64,000 nucleotides of DNA from Motiliproteus sp041586735 (GTDB taxonomy: Bacteria; Pseudomonadota; Gammaproteobacteria; Pseudomonadales; Balneatricaceae): assembly GCA_041586735.1 (NCBI GenBank), contig JBFGZQ010000004.1:62001-126000 (forward strand), written 5' to 3'. How positions within the stretch are numbered: the stretch's first letter is position 1; every line of letters begins with the position of its first letter. Positions 44,398 to 53,706 of this stretch are shown here, one piece after another. Made by a program: the position numbers and the translations under genes. The notes under the pieces are model-generated. The model was not told the DNA's origin. It saw only the letters and a program-made list of their open reading frames with translations, and searched no databases.

Positions 44398-45259
44398 ACG
44401 CGCGGTCAGCTTTGAATGTGACGGCCAGCAGCTCAGTGGCATTTTTCATTCCGGTGCTGCCGCGGCTCGGACAGGCGTGCTGGTGATCGTCGGTGGCCCT
44501 CAATACCGGGTCGGCAGCCATCGCCAGTTTGTTCATCTTGCTCGCCACCTCTCCGCACAGGGGGTGCCAGTGCTGCGTTTCGATGTTACCGGTATGGGAG
44601 ATAGCGAGGGCAACAAGCGCTCCTTCGATAGCCTGGATAGCGATATCGCGGCGGCGGTTGATGCGTTTTATCGATATTCAGCCGGTCTTGACGCTGTTGT
44701 ACTCTGGGGCTTGTGTGACGGAGCCTCGGCGGCACTGATCTATGCGCATACCGATGCCCGGGTTAAAGGGCTGGTTCTTGTCAATCCGTGGTTGGAGAAC
44801 AATCAAGCGCAGGCTAAAGCGCAGGTCTCAGACTACTATTTTCGTCGATTGGGTAATCCGCTTTTTTGGCAAAAAGTGTTGAGTGGCAGGAGTCAGTTGT
44901 TACGCAGTGCTATGGAGTTCCTGCAGACGCTATACAGAGCGCTGTGCTCAAAACAGTCTCCCGTTGCCGATACCCAGCACCCTGCTTATCAACAGCGCAT
45001 GTTGGAAGGTTTTCGCCAGTTTGACGGCGATAGTTTGCTGCTGCTGAGTGGCAACGATCTCACGGCCAAAGCGTTCAGCCTTCAGGTTGAGGGGGATTCG
45101 GACTGGGCTTCTTTGATAGAAGCCAAACCCCTGACTAGATTGTTTCATCAACGCGCCGACCATACATTTTCAAACCCACTGGCTAAGCAATGGCTTGCAG
45201 AGCAAACCTCGGCATTTGCTCTGAGGCTTAGTCCAGCGTCAGTTGACCGCCGAGAATGA
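44387..45259 (+). CDS. Alpha/beta hydrolase 1, exosortase A-associated, cysteine nucleophile
   Basis: A 290-residue alpha/beta-hydrolase of the XrtA hydrolase 1 family (hydr1_PEP, TIGR03100). GGPQYRVGSHRQF near 36-48 and FDVTGMGDSEG (65-75) are typical. The nucleophile elbow is WGLCDGAS with C110, and a histidine in RADHTFSNP near residue 262 could complete the triad. A cysteine here suggests a thioesterase or acyltransferase, which would suit the adjacent carrier protein. AAGGAG (44375-44380) six bases before ATG 44387 fixes the start. Confidence 0.87.
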   Translation: MFAERAVSFECDGQQLSGIFHSGAAAARTGVLVIVGGPQYRVGSHRQFVHLARHLSAQGVPVLRFDVTGMGDSEGNKRSFDSLDSDIAAAVDAFYRYSAGLDAVVLWGLCDGASAALIYAHTDARVKGLVLVNPWLENNQAQAKAQVSDYYFRRLGNPLFWQKVLSGRSQLLRSAMEFLQTLYRALCSKQSPVADTQHPAYQQRMLEGFRQFDGDSLLLLSGNDLTAKAFSLQVEGDSDWASLIEAKPLTRLFHQRADHTFSNPLAKQWLAEQTSAFALRLSPASVDRRE

Positions 45260-45315
45260 GACCGATAGGCTCTTGGGCAATGGATTCATGTGCAAAACAG
45301 CACGGCGGAGCTAGG

Positions 45316-47604
45316 ATGAGCTTTTCACATAATGAACCCTGTGCCTTAGTTGTGGGGCTCTGTAGTCATGGTTTGGCGATCAGCCGCTCATTGAGCAAAG
45401 CTGGCGTTGAAGTACATGCATTTGAAGCTAATTCGTCAATTCCTGGTTTTCAGACCAAATCGGCCACTATCCACCGGGTCGACAGCATTAAGGATCCCTC
45501 TTTAATCGAAGACCTGCTGGCGTTTCGCGAGCGTATGCCAGTGGCTAAATCGATCGTACTGTTTCCGACTAACGATAATAATGTAAGGGTTATCGCAGAG
45601 CATATTGACCGGCTCAAGGATGCCTTTATCATCAGCTGGGCGCACTGTTCTGATTCGATTCGTAAATTACTGCTCAAGAGCAATATTGAAAAACGTTGTC
45701 TTGAGGTAGGCCTTAACTATCCTGTTTCATTGGTGTTGAATCAGCGTAATGAGCTTGAGACCGGCGTATCAAAATTACGACCGCCTTTCATCATCAAGCC
45801 CGCGAATCCACAGTCCGGATTTAAGGCATTCAAGTGCTCCAGTGTCTTTGAGTTAGAGAAGATCGTTGAGCAATATCCGACAGATTACCCCTTCATTATC
45901 CAGGAATGGGTTGAGGGTACCGATAAAGATCTGTTTTTTGGGGCTCTATATCTGGATCATGGCCGTCCTATTGCTAACTTCGTCGGCAACAAGCTGGAGT
46001 CGTATCCACCGACACTCGGACAGACTACCGTCGCTATTTCGGTTGATGAACCAGAAGTTATGGTACTAACAGAGAAGTTCTTTGACGGTCTCAAACTATC
46101 AGGGCCTGTGTCGTTGGAGTTGAAGCGTGATACGTTAGGCCAGTATTGGGTTATCGAACCCACGATTGGGCGAACCGATTTTTGGGTGGGTTTATGCATA
46201 GAAAGTGGCTGTGATCTTCCTGTCATCGAGTTTTGCAGTGTTACGGGAACCCATACAGACCAGCCCGTCTACCATGCGCAGCAGCAACGCCCAGTTATCT
46301 GGTTTGATAGCGAACGGGATATTCTGGCTCCGCTGAAGTTTTTATCGTTTTATGCTTCGTTGAGTCAGACTAGACGTCGTCCTTCATTTAGTTATCTAAA
46401 TAAGGCTGACCTGAAACCCTGCATTCATAGTTTGATGAAAACTAGCGTAAGGGTTTCTCGATCTTTATTGAGCCGTGTACAGAAGACAAGTGATCGATAC
46501 GCTAGACATAGCATCAGCGTGTACGATGAAATCGAAGCCGTACCGAAGAAATACTTGTCGTTACTGGATAAAAAAGAGCAGGAAAGTATCTTTTTAGGCT
46601 ATGACTGGTTTTCTAACTTCTGCTCAACGGTTGCCAATAGTCCTGCCAAGGCCGTTCGCATTTACTGCTTGGAGGATGATCAAGGGAGTCCTTTGGCACT
46701 CTTACCCATGTGGCATATCGAGTCAGAATTCCATGGCTTAACAGTACGAAAGCTATCATCGTTATCGAACTATTATTCACCTATTTTTGACGTAATCTTG
46801 GATCCAGAGGTGATTAGTAATGAAGAAGCATATAGGATTTTTCTAAACCACTTTTGGCGCGAAGCACATGATTGGGATCTGATAGATATCTACCCGCTAT
46901 GTGCAGAAGCAAAGGATAATATACTCAAGAATGATCGGCTTAAGCGGATCTCTTTTGATTACTATCTAACCCAGAATTATTATCACACCGGCTTTAAGTC
47001 TTTCGAAAAGTACCTCTCCGCCAGACCCTCAAGAGTTATTAATACTCTTAAGCGTAAAAACAAGAAACTCGAAAGAATGGAAGGGTTTAGTGTAAGGATA
47101 ATATCTGAGCCTGATGAGATAGCGGCTAAACTCAAAGACTATCACCGCGTCTATAAGCATAGCTGGAAAATAGATGAGCCTTATCCACGCTTTATAGATG
47201 GTCTTGCCGATCTTTGTGCAAAATATGGCTGGTTGCGGCTAGGTTTTATTGAAGTGGAGAAAAGAATCGTTGCAGTTCAGTTCTGGATGATCGCCAATGG
47301 CTCTGCGTATATCTACAAACTCGCCTATGACAAAGAATATATGAGTTGCTCCCCTGGCACGGTACTCACTGCAAAAATGATAGAGCGAGCTATCGATGTA
47401 GATGGTGTCAAAAAAATAGATTTTCTGACAGGCCAAGACTCCTTTAAAAAGGAGTGGATGGACTCAAGTAAAAGTTTATATGGCGTTCATATTGTTAATT
47501 ACCGTACTGTGAAAGGTATTGCAGTATTAGTAATTAATGAATTATCAAAAATAAGACGTTATTTAGTTAGGCTTAAAAAAAGTATTCAATCTAAGCCTTT
47601 GTAG
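45316..47604 (+). CDS. ATP-grasp ligase fused to a CelD-type GNAT acetyltransferase
   Basis: A 762-residue two-domain protein. Residues 1-320 look like an ATP-grasp carboxylate-amine ligase: PFIIKPAN with K161, the IIQEWVEGTDKD hinge (195-205), and WVIEPTIGRTDFW with E281 as probable metal ligand. After a basic stretch (about 350-400), residues 400-745 form a GNAT domain of the CelD/FemAB-like type (YDWFSNFC, QFWMIANGSAYIYKLAYD and DFLTGQDSFKKEWM). The start ATG 45316 has GGAG five bases upstream; the frame extends 20 codons further back. No signal peptide or membrane helix is present. It probably acts on polysaccharide precursors in the cytoplasm. I do not know this exact fusion as a named protein. 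Confidence 0.8.
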   Translation: MSFSHNEPCALVVGLCSHGLAISRSLSKAGVEVHAFEANSSIPGFQTKSATIHRVDSIKDPSLIEDLLAFRERMPVAKSIVLFPTNDNNVRVIAEHIDRLKDAFIISWAHCSDSIRKLLLKSNIEKRCLEVGLNYPVSLVLNQRNELETGVSKLRPPFIIKPANPQSGFKAFKCSSVFELEKIVEQYPTDYPFIIQEWVEGTDKDLFFGALYLDHGRPIANFVGNKLESYPPTLGQTTVAISVDEPEVMVLTEKFFDGLKLSGPVSLELKRDTLGQYWVIEPTIGRTDFWVGLCIESGCDLPVIEFCSVTGTHTDQPVYHAQQQRPVIWFDSERDILAPLKFLSFYASLSQTRRRPSFSYLNKADLKPCIHSLMKTSVRVSRSLLSRVQKTSDRYARHSISVYDEIEAVPKKYLSLLDKKEQESIFLGYDWFSNFCSTVANSPAKAVRIYCLEDDQGSPLALLPMWHIESEFHGLTVRKLSSLSNYYSPIFDVILDPEVISNEEAYRIFLNHFWREAHDWDLIDIYPLCAEAKDNILKNDRLKRISFDYYLTQNYYHTGFKSFEKYLSARPSRVINTLKRKNKKLERMEGFSVRIISEPDEIAAKLKDYHRVYKHSWKIDEPYPRFIDGLADLCAKYGWLRLGFIEVEKRIVAVQFWMIANGSAYIYKLAYDKEYMSCSPGTVLTAKMIERAIDVDGVKKIDFLTGQDSFKKEWMDSSKSLYGVHIVNYRTVKGIAVLVINELSKIRRYLVRLKKSIQSKPL

Positions 47605-47615
47605 GGGGATAAACA

Positions 47616-48953
47616 TTGCGCGATATAGCATTATTCCTATTAATCATTGGCTCAATCCCTTTGATGTTTTGGCGCCCCTTTATCGGTGTGCTGGTTTGGT
47701 GCTGGATCAGTTACATGGCCCCTCACCGCTTGACTTGGGGGTTTATGTTCGACTTCCCTGTGGCAATGTTGGTCGCGGTGTTTGCGCTGGCGGCTTACCT
47801 TATCAGTAAGGAGCCTAGGCGCATACCGATGGAGAAGCCGATCATCTGGCTGATCCTGTTCTATGTGATGATGTTCCTGTCTTGGCTGCTACATGATAAA
47901 ACGGCTTTTACCAACCTGCTGGCGATGAAGGTCGTTAAGGTACAGCTCTTCACACTGGTCATTCTGGCAATGCTGACAACGCGTAAACGGATTGAAGCAG
48001 CACTTTGGGTAGTCGCGCTAAGTATCGGCTATTTTGGTATCAAAGGAGGGGTGTTTACCTTGGTGACAGGAGGGGCTTTCCGTGTCTGGGGGCCGCCAGG
48101 TGGATTTTTCGAAGAAAATAATGCAATGGCGGTTACCAATTTAATGGTCATTCCAATATTTATTTATCTCAGCACCACCCTGACTAATAAATATTTTAAA
48201 TATTTGGCTGTAGCTGGAGCTGCGTTGATGGCCATCGCGGTGTTTGGATCACACTCACGAGGTGCTTTACTGGCTATCGCGGCTTGCTCATTGTTTTTAT
48301 GGGCGAAGTCAAACCGTAAAGTTATTTCTATGGTCGTTATGCTCGCTTTACTACCCGGCGTATATAACTTTATGCCTGAGAACTGGCATCAGCGGATGGC
48401 AACTATCTTTGTTGATGAAGAGGTGGGCGATGAACGTGATGCTTCGGCCAATAGCCGTTTAAATGCATGGCAGGCGGGTATAAATATGTCTTTGTCTCAT
48501 CCGTTTTCTCAAGGATTCAATGCCGAGACAAGAGAAAATTTTATGTTGTATGCTCCTAATCCGAACGATTTTGTCGCCTTTCACAGTAACTATATTCAGG
48601 TATTGGGAAAACACGGTTGGTTTGCACTAATCTGTTATCTAATGGTTTTTTTGAGTACCTGGCTCCTAGGAAATCATGTAGTCACTCAGACAAAAAACAT
48701 AGAATCGCTCAAATGGGCAGGCACCCTCTGTCGTTACCTACAAGTATCGATCGTAGCCTATATGGTGGGTGGTGCATTTCTATCCCTAGCCTACTTTGAT
48801 CTTCCATATCATTTTGTAGTGACGATAGTTGCGGTATATATGATTGTCCAAAATGAGATTAAGCAAATGAATCATCAGGATAACGATTCGACGCGTCAAG
48901 TATTTCTGAAGGGTAATAACAATCGAATGGAGCTACATCGCAATGAAAAATAA
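47616..48953 (+). CDS. O-antigen-ligase-like protein, exosortase A-associated
   Basis: A 445-residue inner-membrane protein with about ten helices, matching the putative O-glycosylation ligase of XrtA loci (PEP_O_lig_1, TIGR03097): WRPFIGVLVWCWISYMAPH at the N-terminus, FGSHSRGALLA, and a periplasmic loop with NSRLNAWQAG and FHSNYIQVLGKHGW. It may polymerise or transfer repeat units made by the neighbouring glycosyltransferases. The start is TTG 47616, with AGGGGG (47603-47608) seven bases before it. The next gene overlaps by 11 bases. Confidence 0.88.
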   Translation: MRDIALFLLIIGSIPLMFWRPFIGVLVWCWISYMAPHRLTWGFMFDFPVAMLVAVFALAAYLISKEPRRIPMEKPIIWLILFYVMMFLSWLLHDKTAFTNLLAMKVVKVQLFTLVILAMLTTRKRIEAALWVVALSIGYFGIKGGVFTLVTGGAFRVWGPPGGFFEENNAMAVTNLMVIPIFIYLSTTLTNKYFKYLAVAGAALMAIAVFGSHSRGALLAIAACSLFLWAKSNRKVISMVVMLALLPGVYNFMPENWHQRMATIFVDEEVGDERDASANSRLNAWQAGINMSLSHPFSQGFNAETRENFMLYAPNPNDFVAFHSNYIQVLGKHGWFALICYLMVFLSTWLLGNHVVTQTKNIESLKWAGTLCRYLQVSIVAYMVGGAFLSLAYFDLPYHFVVTIVAVYMIVQNEIKQMNHQDNDSTRQVFLKGNNNRMELHRNEK

Positions 48954-49941
48954 TCCAGAGATATCGATTGTTAGCGTTGTTATACCATTCTTTCAACGAG
49001 AGCCGGGTTTGCTGCGGCGCAGTGTCGAATCAATTTTGGCGCAACAAGGGGACTATGATATACGGATCATCATTGTAGATGACGGTTCTCCTATAGCCGC
49101 CTCGGATGAATTGGGTGATCTCCTTCTTGAAGACTCAAGGCTCAGGGTTATTACACAGTTAAACCAAGGGCCTGGCGCGGCTAGAAATAATGGTTTGAAT
49201 TGTCTGTCAGAAGAAACAGAGTTTGTTGCTTTTATGGATTCTGATGACTTCTGGCATCCTGAGTTTCTGAAGAGTGCTATTGAGGCGATGAGCGATAATT
49301 GCGATATATTCTTTGCTAATAGTAATCGCGAGGGGTTCGATGAGACTCGATTCGATTGGCATGCAAAAGATGGTCTTAATCTGGTGGCCTCGCAACACGA
49401 GGTAATTGATAGTGATTATGGGGTGTATAGGTTTAAAGGTGATTTTTTTGATTATGCAATCGTTCGCAGTAATATAATTAGTACGTCAGCGCTAATTTAT
49501 AGACGTAGCATAGCCCCTGATATTAGGTTCAGTTCAACCCTGTTTAATGGCCAAGATCGTTTGTTCAAGCTAGCGCTTGCTCAGAGAACAGAGCGCGTTG
49601 CTTTTGCATCTCAAGTGTTAGTTGAAGAGGGAACAGGTGTCAATATTTATGATAGTTCCCAATGGGGCGCTGATCGATCCATAATATTGGTTTCGAACTA
49701 TATTCGCTTGTCTAGAGCGATTTTAGAAGAATTGAATCTGAACAAAAAGCATCAAAAACTTGTTCGAATAAAGCTAAATCAATCTCGCTCTGATTTTTAT
49801 GCCACTTTACTGCACTTGGTCAGAAGACGAAAGAAAGTAAATTGGAAATTAATAGGAGATACTTTTAAATACGATCCGGCTTTAATTCTTGCTTCTGTTC
49901 CTGCGTTATTCAAAACACTGGTAAAAAAATTAAATATTTAA
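48943..49941 (+). CDS. Family 2 glycosyltransferase
   Basis: A 332-residue GT-A fold transferase. VSVVIPFFQREPGLLRRSVES opens the nucleotide-sugar-binding domain, followed by DDGSP and the metal-binding FMDSDDFW (DSD). The sugar donor cannot be read from the sequence. It overlaps the O-antigen-ligase-like gene by 11 bases, with GGAG about ten bases upstream. From here to about 54.3 kb the DNA is visibly richer in A and T than the housekeeping part. Confidence 0.88.
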   Translation: MKNNPEISIVSVVIPFFQREPGLLRRSVESILAQQGDYDIRIIIVDDGSPIAASDELGDLLLEDSRLRVITQLNQGPGAARNNGLNCLSEETEFVAFMDSDDFWHPEFLKSAIEAMSDNCDIFFANSNREGFDETRFDWHAKDGLNLVASQHEVIDSDYGVYRFKGDFFDYAIVRSNIISTSALIYRRSIAPDIRFSSTLFNGQDRLFKLALAQRTERVAFASQVLVEEGTGVNIYDSSQWGADRSIILVSNYIRLSRAILEELNLNKKHQKLVRIKLNQSRSDFYATLLHLVRRRKKVNWKLIGDTFKYDPALILASVPALFKTLVKKLNI

Positions 49942-49999
49942 AATAGCTGATGAATTGTATAGCGGGTATAAAAGTAATCTAATAAATGACAGAAGGCAG

Positions 50000-50950
50000 A
50001 TGATAATTCAGATGGACAATGATAAGCCTACGATATCTGTGGTTGTTCCTTGTTTCAATGCGGGCAAGAATTTGGCTATTACGCTGGATTCAATTTTGCA
50101 GCAAACCTTAGTGCCTGATGAGATTGTTGTTATTGATGATGGCTCTGATGATGATAGTACTGGAATTGCCTTGGAATACGGTGAACCTGTCATACTGATT
50201 AAGCAGAGTAACCAGGGGGCTGCGGTGGCACGTCATCTGGGTGCGCAGAAAACTACTAAAGATATCGTTATTTTTGTTGATGCCGGAGATCGGTGTCCGC
50301 CTGAGAAAATCGAAACATTAATAACTGCTTTGATCGCAAACCCTAGGTGTATATGTGCTTTTGGAGAAAGCTGGAATAGGGCTAAAGGGAGTCCAGAGCT
50401 AGCAAGGTTCACCAGAAAACCGCTGGATGGAAGTTACACGGTCATTGAAGACCCATTTAAGGTGATGCTGGGTCAAACTTACCCGCTTGCGTCGGCAATG
50501 AATATAGCTGTTTACAGGAAGTTTGCGGTAATGGGTAGTGATATAGGCTCGTTCTTTAAGGCGGGAAACGACCATGCGTTACAATTGAATTTGGCGCGAT
50601 TTGGCCCATTTGTACATGTGGCCTTTATTACGCAGGAGTTTGAAATCTATTCAGGAGGGCTATCAGATAAGTATGGTAGCAAACTACAGATGACCTACTC
50701 ACTACTGGCTGCTAGTCAAATATTTGAAAGGTTGAGTGAAAAAGATAAAGAAAAATATGTTGTACCATACAGAAATAAAGTTAGCCAACTTTGGCCTGTT
50801 ATCGTTCTTTTTCTTTGGAAAACCTCAAATATTAAGTTGCTGAAAAAAGTAGCGAAGCTTATTTTTTGTGATGGCTACGTGTTTCTTTCTCTGAAATCAA
50901 TCTATTGGAGTATGGTTCAGGCTAACAAGTCTGTGGGGCATTCTGAATGA
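50000..50950 (+). CDS. Family 2 glycosyltransferase
   Basis: A 316-residue GT-A fold enzyme with ISVVVPCFNAGKNLAITLDS, DDGSDDDST and NQGAAVARHLG. The usual DXD position reads DAGD, which is less common but found in GT2 members. The start ATG 50000 has AGAAGG closely upstream; TTG 49955 and ATG 50012 are alternatives. It lies between a GT2 gene and the flippase gene in an AT-rich stretch. Confidence 0.86.
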   Translation: MIIQMDNDKPTISVVVPCFNAGKNLAITLDSILQQTLVPDEIVVIDDGSDDDSTGIALEYGEPVILIKQSNQGAAVARHLGAQKTTKDIVIFVDAGDRCPPEKIETLITALIANPRCICAFGESWNRAKGSPELARFTRKPLDGSYTVIEDPFKVMLGQTYPLASAMNIAVYRKFAVMGSDIGSFFKAGNDHALQLNLARFGPFVHVAFITQEFEIYSGGLSDKYGSKLQMTYSLLAASQIFERLSEKDKEKYVVPYRNKVSQLWPVIVLFLWKTSNIKLLKKVAKLIFCDGYVFLSLKSIYWSMVQANKSVGHSE

Positions 50951-50981
50951 TTATAGGTGTTTTTTCCATAGGCCTCTCTAA

Positions 50982-52418
50982 ATGAGTCGGGTAGTGGGTG
51001 CTGCCTTTTATGCGTTGGCAGCACGCTATATTTCTTTGTTGATACAGCTCGTATCAGTGATGGCAATATCTAGGTTGCTAACACCAAAAGAGATTGGAAT
51101 TTATTCAATATCAGCATCTTTATTTGGATTGGCGTTATTGATTAGAGATTTTGGTATTGGTTCATACTTGATACAGGAAAAAAAAGTTGATGGTGAGCTA
51201 GCTGCTTCAGCATTTACTATGTCTTTATTATTATGTTGGCCACTTTCTTTAATGGCTTATTATGTTGGTCCTTACGTTTCTTCATTCTATGAAATTGATG
51301 AAATGGTTGATGTGTTTAGATTTTTAGCGATTAATTTACTTGTTATTCCTTTTGGTTCGATTACCTTGTCTCTTCTTAAAAGAGAGATGCAGTTTAATAA
51401 GGTTATGATCATTGATATAGGGAGCTCTTTCACTAGCGCATCGGTAACGATAATATGTTGCTTAAATGAATTAGGGTTCATGAGCTTAGCATACGGTTCT
51501 GTCGCTGGAACTTTAGCGACTGTTTTTTTGGCTTTGTGTTACAGGCCGAACTGGGTTCCTCTGTTACCAGGGACTGGAAGATTAAAGGACATAGCTTCTT
51601 TTGGTTGGCGTATAGGAGGCTCTAATTTATTGTCGCAAGTGTACTCAACTAGCCCAGATATGATTATAGGAAAAGTACAAGGTCCAGAAGGAGCTGTGTT
51701 TTTTAACAAAACGGTATCTGTATTTAAACTTTTTAATCAGTTGTTTTTGTCTTCGTTGAGGCCGGTATTGCAGTCGCATGTGGCAGATTTAAAAAGATCT
51801 GAAGATAATATATTTTCTCCTGTTGTTAAGTTAAATGGTTATTACTTAGCCTTGGCTTGGCCTTTTGCTGTGTTTTTATTATTTAATGCAGACGCAGTTG
51901 TTTATATCCTTTTTGGAGAGCAGTGGGGACGAGTAGTACCTCTCATAAAAATAATGTGCATATCTTATGCGATAGAAAGTATTTACGTTTTCCATCAAAG
52001 TACGATGGCTGGAATTGGTGAGGCTAATCGTATTCTAAAGTATGTTTTTATTGTTTGTTTTGCCCAGATTTTTATTCTGTTGATATTCTCATCATATCAC
52101 CTTGAGGTTATTGCTATGGCTATTATTTTAGTATCTATAGTGAGGCTGATTGTTGCGGTAATTGATATGAAGCAAGTTTTTGAATGTAATACGAGCGATC
52201 TTTTCAAAGATTTTTTAACTCCAATTAAATATTCTGTATTTTTGGCATTGATTAATTTTCTGTATTTTGTGGTGTCAAACGATGAAATGAATTTGATGAT
52301 TAGCTTTTTAATTGTTGGAGTCGTTAATTTAATCTCATATTTGTTTATTATTACGGTCGATAAGCATTATTTCTTCTTTCTAGTCTTGAATTTGATTAAG
52401 AAGAAGTTTGACATTTAA
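50982..52418 (+). CDS. Polysaccharide flippase (Wzx/MATE-like)
   Basis: A 478-residue polytopic inner-membrane protein with about 12-14 helices and the layout of the polysaccharide transporter (PST) family. The N-terminus (YALAARYISLLIQLVSVMAISRLLTPKEIGIYSI) and VYSTSPDMIIGKVQGPEGAVFFNK are typical of lipid-linked repeat-unit flippases. It presumably exports the unit assembled by the nearby glycosyltransferases. The ribosome binding site is weak. The coding sequence is strongly AT-rich compared with genes before 45 kb. Confidence 0.9.
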   Translation: MSRVVGAAFYALAARYISLLIQLVSVMAISRLLTPKEIGIYSISASLFGLALLIRDFGIGSYLIQEKKVDGELAASAFTMSLLLCWPLSLMAYYVGPYVSSFYEIDEMVDVFRFLAINLLVIPFGSITLSLLKREMQFNKVMIIDIGSSFTSASVTIICCLNELGFMSLAYGSVAGTLATVFLALCYRPNWVPLLPGTGRLKDIASFGWRIGGSNLLSQVYSTSPDMIIGKVQGPEGAVFFNKTVSVFKLFNQLFLSSLRPVLQSHVADLKRSEDNIFSPVVKLNGYYLALAWPFAVFLLFNADAVVYILFGEQWGRVVPLIKIMCISYAIESIYVFHQSTMAGIGEANRILKYVFIVCFAQIFILLIFSSYHLEVIAMAIILVSIVRLIVAVIDMKQVFECNTSDLFKDFLTPIKYSVFLALINFLYFVVSNDEMNLMISFLIVGVVNLISYLFIITVDKHYFFFLVLNLIKKKFDI

Positions 52419-52471
52419 AATGTCATTGTGGTTTTGTCTAATTATTTTTTTATTGGGTATTATAGATTTTT

Positions 52472-53620
52472 ATGAAAATAACTTATGTGATAATGTACCC
52501 ATCAAAAAATTCAGAGTTGTGGTTGATGAGACAATTACAGTACTTAAGGAACCACATAAATTGTGTGTGTGCGATCGATGGTGATTTTAAAAAATATAAT
52601 GGATTTGATTTTTATAATTTGTATTATGACTATCCTATAATAATGAAGGCTTTGATTAAGTTTGGTTTGATTCGTAAAAGAACTAGAAATGAAAGATTTT
52701 GTTATGTTTTTGGAAATGCCATAACGAAAATGAAGTCTGATGTCGTCGTTATTAATTATTTGAGTATGGCTTATAAACTAAAAGAGGCGTTGCTCTGTTG
52801 TCCAAGTAAAATTTACGTTCAAGTGCATGGATATGATGTGACCTGGGATTACACTGATTATGATTCTGGAAAGAAGATGTTTGATCAGGAGTACTTGGAT
52901 TTTGCTAGTACTATCCAAGGAAAAGTTCAATTTATTGCGAACTCTCTTTTTACTAGAGACAAACTATTACAAGTTGGCGTAGAGTCAAAAAACATATCGG
53001 TAAAGTATTTCGGCGTCCCTGTTGAGCGGAATGTATCTATAAGAGTAAGAAAAAATGATGTATTCAGGATTTTATATTTGGGAAGATTGGTCGAATGTAA
53101 GGGGCCTGATTTGGTAATAGAAGCTTTTAACCTAGCATGCGAGCAAGGGATTAAGGCTGAGTTGATTATCGCAGGTGGAGGGCGGCTCTATGACTCTTGT
53201 GTTATAATAAAGGATCGTTCCCCGTATAGAGATTGGATAAAAATTCTAGGTGAAGTGACCTCAGAAGAGGGGCAGCAACTTCGTGAAACTAGTGATATAT
53301 TCACGGCTCATAATCTTAAAGGACAAATTACTAATCAGGAAGAAGCATTTGGAGTTTCTATCATTGAAGCGATGGCCGCAGGTCTACCTGTTGTTACTGG
53401 GCGGAGTGGCGGATTAGTCGAATCTGTGTTAGATGGTGAAACAGGGCTGTTGTTTGAGCCTGGAGATGTTCAAGCACATGCTAATTGTTTTTTAGAGCTT
53501 TATCACGATGATGAACTTAGAAAAAAGCTGGCTCATAACTCAATTGAAAGAGTGAAACAGAACTTTACTTTAGAGCATGAAAAGACACGAATGTTAGAGA
53601 TATTAAATATAGAACCATAG
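52472..53620 (+). CDS. Family 4 glycosyltransferase
   Basis: A 382-residue GT-B fold enzyme. The C-terminal half has FRILYLGRLVECKGPDLVIEAF and the conserved EAFGVSIIEAMAAGLPVV motif with its two glutamates, which bind the sugar nucleotide. The N-terminal half is less conserved and lacks the usual GGxE loop in recognisable form. It is part of the AT-rich plus-strand cluster, 53 bases after the flippase gene. Confidence 0.9.
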   Translation: MKITYVIMYPSKNSELWLMRQLQYLRNHINCVCAIDGDFKKYNGFDFYNLYYDYPIIMKALIKFGLIRKRTRNERFCYVFGNAITKMKSDVVVINYLSMAYKLKEALLCCPSKIYVQVHGYDVTWDYTDYDSGKKMFDQEYLDFASTIQGKVQFIANSLFTRDKLLQVGVESKNISVKYFGVPVERNVSIRVRKNDVFRILYLGRLVECKGPDLVIEAFNLACEQGIKAELIIAGGGRLYDSCVIIKDRSPYRDWIKILGEVTSEEGQQLRETSDIFTAHNLKGQITNQEEAFGVSIIEAMAAGLPVVTGRSGGLVESVLDGETGLLFEPGDVQAHANCFLELYHDDELRKKLAHNSIERVKQNFTLEHEKTRMLEILNIEP

Positions 53621-53706
53621 GATAAAAAATAGCTAAATATAATTATAAGTGGTTTTTCTGCTTGTTTTCATATTTAAATTTTATGGCTGAGTATTGGTTG
53701 TTTGTT

